DNA of 64,000 nucleotides from Burhinus oedicnemus (lineage: Eukaryota > Chordata > Aves > Charadriiformes > Burhinidae): NCBI GenBank assembly GCA_008921705.1, contig VFFE01007082.1, positions 290,510 through 354,509 on the forward strand, read 5' to 3'. The notes beneath the pieces were generated by a model. That model had not been told where the DNA came from, made no database searches, and saw only the letters and a list, made by a program, of their open reading frames with translations. Positions 52,201-61,200 of this stretch are shown here, piece by piece (position 1 is the first letter of the stretch; every line of letters starts with the position of its first letter). The position numbers and the translations under genes are program-made.

Positions 52201-55200
52201 GCTCTTGTTCTTACTCTGTGTGGGGTGTGAGATGTTCCCAGCCATGCTCTGCGTTCAGTAACTGTCAGGGCTGGCTGCAGATGGAAGTCAGAGAAGCCAG
52301 TGCTACAGTTCCCTGTCTTTGTGGCCCATTGTTCTACTGGGTGGCCAGATGCAAGGGAATTTGGGAGGCCCTGCAGCTGCTGTGGCCTGTGCATTCGCTT
52401 CTTTACCTGTGAGGTTTGAAGGCATAACAATCTCTTCTCCTCAAATAAGGCAAGAGGAGAGTCTGGGACAATGGAAGGACTTTGGTTCATCTCGAGTCAG
52501 CCTCAAACTACTTCCAAGAGAGACATGTTGAGCCGCCGATAGCAGAAATATAGGTCGGAAGATAAGACTTCCCTGGATGGACCTTCTGGGAGAAGAAAAC
52601 AAGAAATACAGCTGGAAAACATTATATATAGCTGAGAATGCCCAGGGATGCTGACCTCCTTGAAAAGTGACAGGGAGAGACCTGATCCGAGACAAGCTGG
52701 TGCTATGAAAGTAACTGTGACACTGATGTGTTGTGGGGATCTGGGAAGCCCATCAGAGCAGATCAGCCCTTCTGACACAGCACTACTTCCAGATGTGGGC
52801 AGAAAGACATCGGGTGGTGGGCTACGCCCTCCCTGCTCTGGCAATGGAAGCAGGGGCGTGATCTGGGAATGCCAAGGTTGATATGGGAGAAGATGCTGGA
52901 AAGATCAACCATACCCAGAGACGTCCATGCTCTCTTTATTAGCAAGGCTTGGCAGCGGCACCCAAAACTGTTCATAGTTCTTACTGGAAAGAGCCAGTTC
53001 CAGAGTCCTGGACATACGTAGGTCTCTGCAAAGAACGGGGGAGAGGGAGGGAGAGATTTCTGGAAAGGAAGGAATTCCCTGCCAGGAAAGTCCTAGTTAG
53101 ATAGTTGCAGTGAGCTGTTGCTGTAACTCATCCTCTTAGGCAACCCCACGGGTTAAATCTGTGAGGATCATTGCCCTGGTCTGGAAAACTCTCTTCGCCC
53201 TGATGATTACTACATAAAGTCTGCCGCAGAACCTGGTGCAGCATCATTGTGGCTTTCTGGTGTGATGTTGGGTACGGAGGCGTAGTGAAAACGGCTCCCA
53301 TCTCTCACTCATCACAGCATTTGGCTTGGCAGAATCTTTCCTGTGTTGACAGGACATTCTTCCGATTAGTAGTTGTTTTGGCCTGTCAGGTCCCAGACCA
53401 AATTCACAAGAGTGGAAAATTGCCTGCTAAAAGCCAGGAAATTATCGGGTTTCTGTTATTTAGCTGCTGTTCAAAGCCCCCCTCACCTTTTCTTTTCATT
53501 TAAATTAAGTATTGTATCAGTGAAATGTTGATTTCGGTTTACGCTGTCCCTAATCTCTCTGGAAGAGAGTAGGCCTGGAGAGCGGCCAGAGTTCTTGGGT
53601 TAAGCATTGCTAACCAAAACATCTTGCTCATTAACTAACTTCTACCTCAAAGACCTTTGTATTTCTCAGAGCAGAGCAGGCTTCTGAAGAGGTCTTTCCA
53701 ACCCCAAGCACGTTTTTCCCAAACTGAGGGGGTTGGGGAGCTCCCTATTCTCACAGTTTGATATTACTCCTTCCTGGGAGGGCCAAGGGTAGATGATGGA
53801 AACTGTCCCCACACGTGGGAGGGGGGTAACATGCAGATCCTGTTGTCCCCCAGCAGCACTGCTGCAGTTGTGCATTACCTTCCCTTCTGTTCTGAGCATC
53901 CCCCTCTTGTCCACCCCCACCGTTTTCAGCTGTGCTCTAGCAGAGAAAGGAGATTTGCTGCATCCAGCCCTTGGCCCCAGTCTGTGCAGCTTCCAGATGG
54001 GAACCACCCGCCCTTGCTCTCCTCCCACTGGGGAGCAGGAGCAGCAGCAGCATCTGGCAGAGCCACCTCCTCCAGAATCCTCCCGGAACAGCATCCTTCG
54101 AGCAGGCAAGGAGGGCGACTGGGGACTGCCATGGAGTTGAATAGGAAGCATCCTGGAGTTTCCCAGAAAGCAGGAGAAACTGCGACACGGGCTGGGGAGC
54201 AGGTTCAGGTGGGGTCGGTTCCTCTGGGGAGAATCAGTGTGGGCATTACATTGTGGCAGTGGCTTCTGACAGGGCTAGTGCTCCTGGAGGTATCCTTGGG
54301 AGTGATGCAGGGGCGAAAGCCAGCTCCAGCTGGTGTTACCACCTTGCATCTTCATACCCTTTAGCTCCAGGGCTGGGCTATAATTGCACGTGGTGAGGAG
54401 AGGGGTTACAGGCAGGTGCACAAAGATGCAGGTGCAAGTTAAACGCCTCCAGTGCTCTTGCGGTATATTGAGATAGGAGGGAAGAGGAAAAAGTACGTTC
54501 AAGCCCGGGGAGGTTACAGGGCTGTCAGCAGCTTAGAGATGTTGTGAACTAAGGATTGTGGAGAGACTGTTTTGTTTAATATCGACCAATGAATCTGTTG
54601 GTTCCCTCATTGTGCCTGATCCTCGTTGTTAGTGTGGCTTCCACAGCATCCTCTGGTAACACAGCAAGACATGCCACAACTTTAAGTTAGACATTGCTTA
54701 AAAAAAAAAAAAAAAATAATTTTTTTTCTTTAAGCCTACTGCCCACTGAACTCGCTGATCGGCCTCTTGGGCTAGCTAGAGCCATCAGCCTGCTTTAATG
54801 GACTATTATCCAGGTATAAACCTATCTCTTAGGCCTGTCTTCTTCTGAATCCCAACCCCAGTTTTGCATTAGGCCAGAGATGAAAGGCTGATAGCAGACC
54901 ATCCGCTCCCCTTGGCCCAGGCCTTCTTCCTAGTCCTTCAGGTCCTGCAGGACCCAAGAATAGCTAAGCTCTCTGATCCTTCCTTACCTTCACCTTAGCC
55001 TTCGCAGCCTCACAGCAGCCAAAACTGTGATAAGCCGTTTATCTTTAACAGCAGCAGCCTTTTTCCTAGCTCCGTAAGCTCTGTAGGTCTTCAGTCGCTC
55101 CTTTCCCGAGTCCCAACCCTGACTTCAGCCTTTGCAGTAGGCCTGGTAGAAAAAGCCTCCCACCCCTCTGAATCTTCCTTCTCACTTCTCAGGCCTTGCC

Positions 55201-58200
55201 GAATCCAGCAATGAATGAATGAATCTCTTCTGAATCTTCGTGAGACTAGCAATGACAAACATTTCTGTGTCTGGTGTCATGTTCATAGAAGTCTCATTTG
55301 GTTTCTTTGTGGTTTGAGCCCCCTCTCTGTCAGTTCTGGCACTTCTGTTTATTTTAGGGGCTCCTGAAAGAACGGAGAGGGTGGTGGACAGTTCTTTGGA
55401 ATTCAGTCAGTAAGTTCATCAGCACAAATCCATGTCCGCTCCTGGAGGTTGGGAGCGGTGGTTAGCTTCCTGTCGGTGCATCTTGTGTTGCTCTGGGAGA
55501 CCTCAGCCAAGACCAGGTTTGGTGGGGGTGCTGCTGCCTCGCCTGCCGGGGAGGAGCAGTCCCTGCTGAGTGAGTCAATATGAAAAATTCAGGTGTAATA
55601 ATTGAGGCGGGAGAGGGAGGGGTGTCTTGACACAGTTGGAGTGGGGTTTGAGAGGACTTTGAGTTCACGTGTCCAGGGTCCCAGCGTAGTGGTCCTTCTA
55701 ACAAGGCGATGCTGCCTGTTGGCTATTTCTGGTTGCTTTGGTTTTGGTCTACACCTGGCTGCGGTGCAGCCACACCAGGGAATAAATCGCAAGCAGTGTC
55801 TTGATGCATGCAGCAGATATGGCTGCACAGGAAAAAGAAGGAAAGCGATGAATTTGCAATCGTTTTTTAATCTCGAATCTCGTGGATCTGAGGGGAGATT
55901 CCCCCTACTCTTGCCTTGTACAGGTGGAGCTAAAAGCTGCCTGCTCATTCCAGTGGGATTGCACACCCCCGGCATCTTCCCCAAGGGGGCAGGAAAGGTG
56001 GTGAAGGCAAACGGTTCCATCACATCAAGACAAGCTGCCCTCTGGAATGCAGAGAGCATTTGGCAGGCAGGAGAGACTCCCTTGCTTGGGTCTCTGCAGG
56101 GTCTGAAGAGGGGAGAGAAACAAGTTTGGATATTTCAGGAACCCCCGAGCAGGCAAGGGAGGAAAGAGCTGGGAGACAGGGAGGACAGAGCATGGATTTG
56201 ATCAATCTGTGTGTCGCTGATGGGGGTGGGGAAGTTCATGCGTTCCTCTCATTTACCAGCTGACACATCTCTGGGAGGAAAGGCAGCTGCTCCTGGAAAT
56301 TATTAATGGCTTAGAAAGAGGTGCTGGACTGCCTCGTCATGAGGCAATTAAAGGCGAGAAGGGAGCGTGGCTGCAGCGTCTCTCCGGGCCTGGCTGTAAT
56401 GAGCGATCTGTCCACATTAGGTGTTGGTGTGTCTCTAATGAACTTGAACAGGTTTCTTCATTTATCCCTCACGTAATCATATTACATCAATTTAATGCCA
56501 GGCTGGTGGGGGCCAGGGGTGTGGAAGGAGAGGTCAGACATTTTCATTTCCTAGCAGAATAATCACGGCCCTTCTCTGTGGCAAAATTCCTGCTGTGGGC
56601 TGTCAGCTTGACGATCTAGAAGCAGAGTGAGGAGGAAGGGGGGAGCGGCACTGGTTAACCAGAGCACCCTAAGCATTGTCTTCTGGAGTCTTGCTGATAC
56701 ACTTCTGCCTCAGGAGATGGAAGCTTGAGTTCTTTGTGAAGGCTGTATTGGGACCTCTGTGTGTGTACATCGGTGGAAGGGGAGGAGGCAGGGGCTGAGC
56801 TTAGGGGAGGGGAGCAGGAGGCTGGGGAAGTTCAGTAAATTCCTCTTAGTGGCCTGCTGCCTGCGTCGTAGCACATAGGAATGACCCGATACCCAGTTCC
56901 TACCCACAGCTGGTTTCTCTGCGCACTCTCACGTGAGCTGATAGCTGGATCTGTCGGTGCTTTTGCTCGTGCGGCTTGATGGATGAGAGCGTGCCCCTCT
57001 TGGTGGTTGCCTGAGCTGCTCAGGTGCCCATCAATATGATGTGGTGCAGTGAATAGCGCTGCAATCCATCTCCTGTGGAGCGGGGGTGCTCTCCGCATGG
57101 CTGCGGGCGCCCGAGAGAGCTCCGTCCATGAGATGTAGCTTCCGATCCCTCGGGGGGCAATTGCACAGAGGCTGCATGCTGGCAGAGCTGACAGATGGGT
57201 GAAAGCAGAGCGAGAAGGGTGATGACGGGGAGCTGGGAACGCTAGCAGCCAGCTTATTAATGGCTCCGTATGCAGTTCAGTGAGTAACATAGGTCAGCTG
57301 CTGAGGAGGGAGCATGGGGCAAAAAATAGATGCCACGGTGGGGCCCAAGAATCACAATGTGAAAAAGATGTACAGCCAGTTTCCAAGCAGAGAGTCTGAA
57401 GTGTGAATAAATAGCTTCTTCAGCAGTTTTGTAAGCAAGGGCAGGCAATCTGCAGCACTGAGCTGGGCTTAGCTCAGGGGCGGTGGCTGGAAAGGGGGCA
57501 AGAAGAAGCTGGTTCTTCTGCTCCCTCTGCACAGAATTTATATTCTGTTATTTAAATGCCTGGTGACTCACACTGTCCGGAGGAGGGAGGGAGAGAGGGG
57601 AGGAGCGTTCCACCACCGAAGTGAACTCAATCTGACATGGTGCTGAGGGACATGGTATAGTGGTGGACTTGGCAGTGTTAGGTTGATGGTTGGACTCGAT
57701 GATCTTAAAAGTCCCTTCCAACCCAGGTGATTCTATGATTCTATGAAGTCCAGTTCCAAAGGCTCAGAGGCAGATGATTTTCCCACAGGCCAAGCACCCA
57801 GAGGCTCTTGGTACTTCCTCCCAGGCTCCCTCGCTAGCTGTCTGCAGTGGGAATTAGCAACAATGTCGGTTCCTACACCTTTTTCTTGTGATTAACAGAG
57901 GGAATAAAGCTAAGAGATGTTTACAAGGGTGCCCTGAACCAGAGAGTCTACCCCCATTTTCAGTTACATATAACCATGGAGGGGTGGAGGTGGGTATATG
58001 CAGGCACTATTTCTCAGTGGAACCAGCCCTTCTTTGGTGTCAGCTTTGTGATTTATTCCTTCTCCTTTCTCGTCTCTGTTCAGTAGGCCCATTTCTTCTC
58101 ACTGTTCTCTCCTGTCTGTCTTCCTCTCCTACCTTTCATGTCTCTCTGAGCAGGGCAGACAGACAGGTTCACGGCAGACGCTTGGGTGCTGCGCCGGTGG

Positions 58201-61200
58201 TGCTCCATAAATACCAGGTAGCAGCAAATCCTGGGCTTTAGCAGTAAAACCCTACTGTGGGCTTCTGAGGTGATTTCTCTGAATCTCTGTAGCCTGGTCT
58301 TCCTGGCTTCTCGCAGGTGCCTCTGAAATGAAAAGCATCCTTCTCTGGGCCTCTAGTGCAAGGGAACATCGCTTTTGGAGAAATACGATAAATTTCCCCG
58401 TCAGTGTGTGTACGGCTGGGCTCCTGAGGATGAATGTGGGGCTGGCGGTACTTTGCCCTTTGCATATACTGCCTGCGTGTACGCTTGTGTGCTGCTCTTT
58501 ATGTTGCCATTTACATAGGAAAAATACTTGCAGGTAAAGCCAAAGCCAAGCAGGCATCAGACGACAGTTCAGAAGCAAGCAGCGAGGACTATGGCGAGGA
58601 TGATGATGAAGAAGAAGGAAAGTATGAAATCGAGGAGGATGAGGAAGAATTGGAAGAAGACGACAGTGATTCAGATGGTAAGTAGTGCGGTTGGGCAAAG
58701 GGGAAGGGAATTATTGACAGCACTGGTACACGAAAGGCTCCATTGCGTTCTGAGGGCTCCCCTGCAAAGGAACCGTCTGCTCTTTTCTTGCTGTGCTGCA
58801 GGGCGTCGGGAGGGACTTTAACCCACACGCACACACACCCCCTGGACACGGAGACCTGGCAGGTCTGAGTTTATACTGCGAAGAGAGCGAAAGGGTTAAG
58901 GTCTTTGCAGGCCTCGCTCTAACAAGCCACCAGTCCCTTTCATCTCTTTTCAGGGGCCTCCTGCAGAGAGGCTCAAACAAACTCTTGAAGTACGGCCCCC
59001 CCCCAACAGGGTACCGAAACCTTGCTTCAAGGCTCTCCACAGGTTACACACGCATGGGGGTGTGGAGGGTGCGCTTCACTTTTCATCTGAGCAGCGCCTG
59101 GGGTATGGGGTGCTGCACAGGGGTAACCCTTTAGTTGCTGCTTCTTGACAGCTCCTCCCAGGCGAGGACTGGTAGGAGAACCTGTCCAAGTCCTGCATTC
59201 CTCGGGGGTTTCTGCACGGAAACGGCGGTATTTGCCAGTATGGGCAATGCTAGATGCTAGAACCACGGGCTTCGCTCTGTGCTCGGTCCTGATCGCTTCT
59301 GCCAGTTAGTAGCTGCTGCCCGGAGACAGAATCGGTAAGAGCGGTGGGTGTCACCAGTTCAGCCTGCTCCTAGCAGGCCAGAACAGCTGGCTAAATGGCT
59401 ACTCAAGAAAGCCACCAGCTGTGTCACCAGGGCTGTGCTAGATGCCAAGCCAGGCTTTGTTGCAGCTGAGGAGAGAGTATCTTCCCCTTCCGTCCCTTGC
59501 GCAGAGCCCCAGCCAGCTAGAGAGCCTGCTCAGCACCTCAGCGGTGCAGCTAACCACCTTCGGCTCGGTCCAGCCTGTCTCTGCCAAGTCACTCTGCGAA
59601 CGTAGCAGACGGAAGCTGGGCCTGCCAGGGGCTCTGGCTGCCGCGGCGTTCCTTTGCTGGTTTTTGTGTGCCACTTGCTTAGGCCTTTGTATTAGAGAGC
59701 CAAGGCCCTGCTCCTCAGCATGCCACGGGGTGTGATGTGTGGTTGTGGGGAGCAGCCACAAAAGCTCCTGTGTGCAGGCTTTCTTTACTGGTTGGGGGGA
59801 GCAGGGAGAGCAGGAAGGGGGAAAGAGTCCAAGCGAGAGCAAAATCCGACTGATTTAGCATGGCAGATGGCTGTGGCTTGGCATGCACACCCAAACCTCG
59901 GCGCCGAGAATAGATGGGTATTTGATGCATGTTCTGACAATGCTGTAAAGGATGAGGAGGGGAGTGTTTTCCCTCTCTGCCTACAGGAGTACTCGGACAA
60001 GCTGAAGGAAAAGCACCCTTCCTCGGCGTCTGGGGGGGCAGGAACTCTGCTCCTCCCTTCCTTCACCCCTGATGGCAGCTTCCTTCGCTTTGGGCTGTAG
60101 GAGCATGGCCTGGAGCCAGCAGAGACTCTTAGTGCCTGGATATACGTACACTGGTGTAGCGGGAGTGACGTTCAGGGCTGGGTGCTCCTGGCCTGTGGCA
60201 CTTTTTCAGACATCGGGCAGACAGGCAGATCCACCCCTCCCAAGTCTTAAGCTCTGTGTGGTGAGCGTTCCTGTTGTGCTTTTTACCAAAACACACATGC
60301 ATGCAGCCCGGTCAGGCAATGGCACAGCGAGGAGCTTGTGTCCGTGACAGCTTCCCCGCCTCCGGCAGGCCAGAGCCTTAGGGGAGAACTCGGCACGTGC
60401 TCTCGGTGCCCTGCAGAGGCACTTCTGTGGTCCTGATGCTCTGGTGGCACCAGTGCAGTTTTGAAAGATGTGAACTGCAGCGAGCATCCAGCCCCCGATC
60501 TGGACAGCCAGGGGTAGCTTTTTGTCCTTTTTGGCGAGTGGGCTGAACTGGCAGAGCCTGGCAGCTGATCCAGGGAATGCTCAGGAGAGGGAGAGGCAGC
60601 CCTGTCCCACAGCTGCCGCCGCTGCCCTCCACAGCCTGTGCGAGGCCGTGGGCGTAAGACCAGAGGTAGGAACTGGTGCCGAGCAGATGCTTTGCTGGTA
60701 GAGCCTAAGAAAGGTGGTCTGCAGGGTCCCCTTTGGAAGCAAGGTGTAGGAAGCTCAAGCCACACTTCTGGAATGAGAGGGAAGGGCACTGGGAATGAGG
60801 ACGTGTACAGTCCTGCACAGCCCCTAGAAACCAGTCCTCACTTGTGCTCCCCACTATTAAAATACCATTTCAAAAGGAGAGCGCTTGGGGCTAGTTTTGC
60901 ATTTGAGAGTCTTGCAGTTACCTACGACAGCTCCTTTCTGGCAGCTCTTCATGCCCAGCCTGCCGGCTCTAGGGAGGAAGAACTGACCCGATGGTTTGGA
61001 GGCGCTGCCTGCCTTGTGCCCCCCCCAGTTCTTACTTTGCGTTTCTGCCTCAGGCACAACAGTTAGTTAACCTCCTCTCCCATCGCCCCCAGTACTTCGG
61101 AGCCAGAGCTGTACCAAGCACCCCGCAGCGCTCTCCTGCCGCTATCTGGGAGCTGCAGTGGCGCCAATAAATTAATGAGTGTCTGGGATTAATTAGCACT

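Larger units (their letters stand above)
49936..58533 (+). other. NOC2L intron 17
   Basis: The longest intron, 8,598 bp. It holds two CR1 3' ends of one subfamily in opposite orientation (about 50389 and 57639), an A/T hairpin at 54697-54735, an internally repetitive pyrimidine-rich stretch (about 54830-55260), and two motif blocks at about 56270-56510 and 57000-57480. Open frames of up to about 200 codons occur but have no domain and no coding look. Confidence 0.7.

Noticed and set aside
52011..52490. 159-codon minus-strand frame in intron 17
   Set aside because: No domain, and Pro/Ser/His-rich composition typical of random antisense translation.
53831..54364. 177-codon + frame, with an overlapping 161-codon minus frame, in intron 17
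   Set aside because: Both strands are open because of GC-rich composition. Neither product resembles a protein family.
55602..56201. 199-codon + strand open frame in intron 17
   Set aside because: No recognisable domain or family resemblance, mixed composition and no splice context. It looks like a chance frame.
58589..58849. Minus-strand Ser-rich frame over exon 18
   Set aside because: It is the antisense shadow of the Asp/Glu-rich NOC2L tail.
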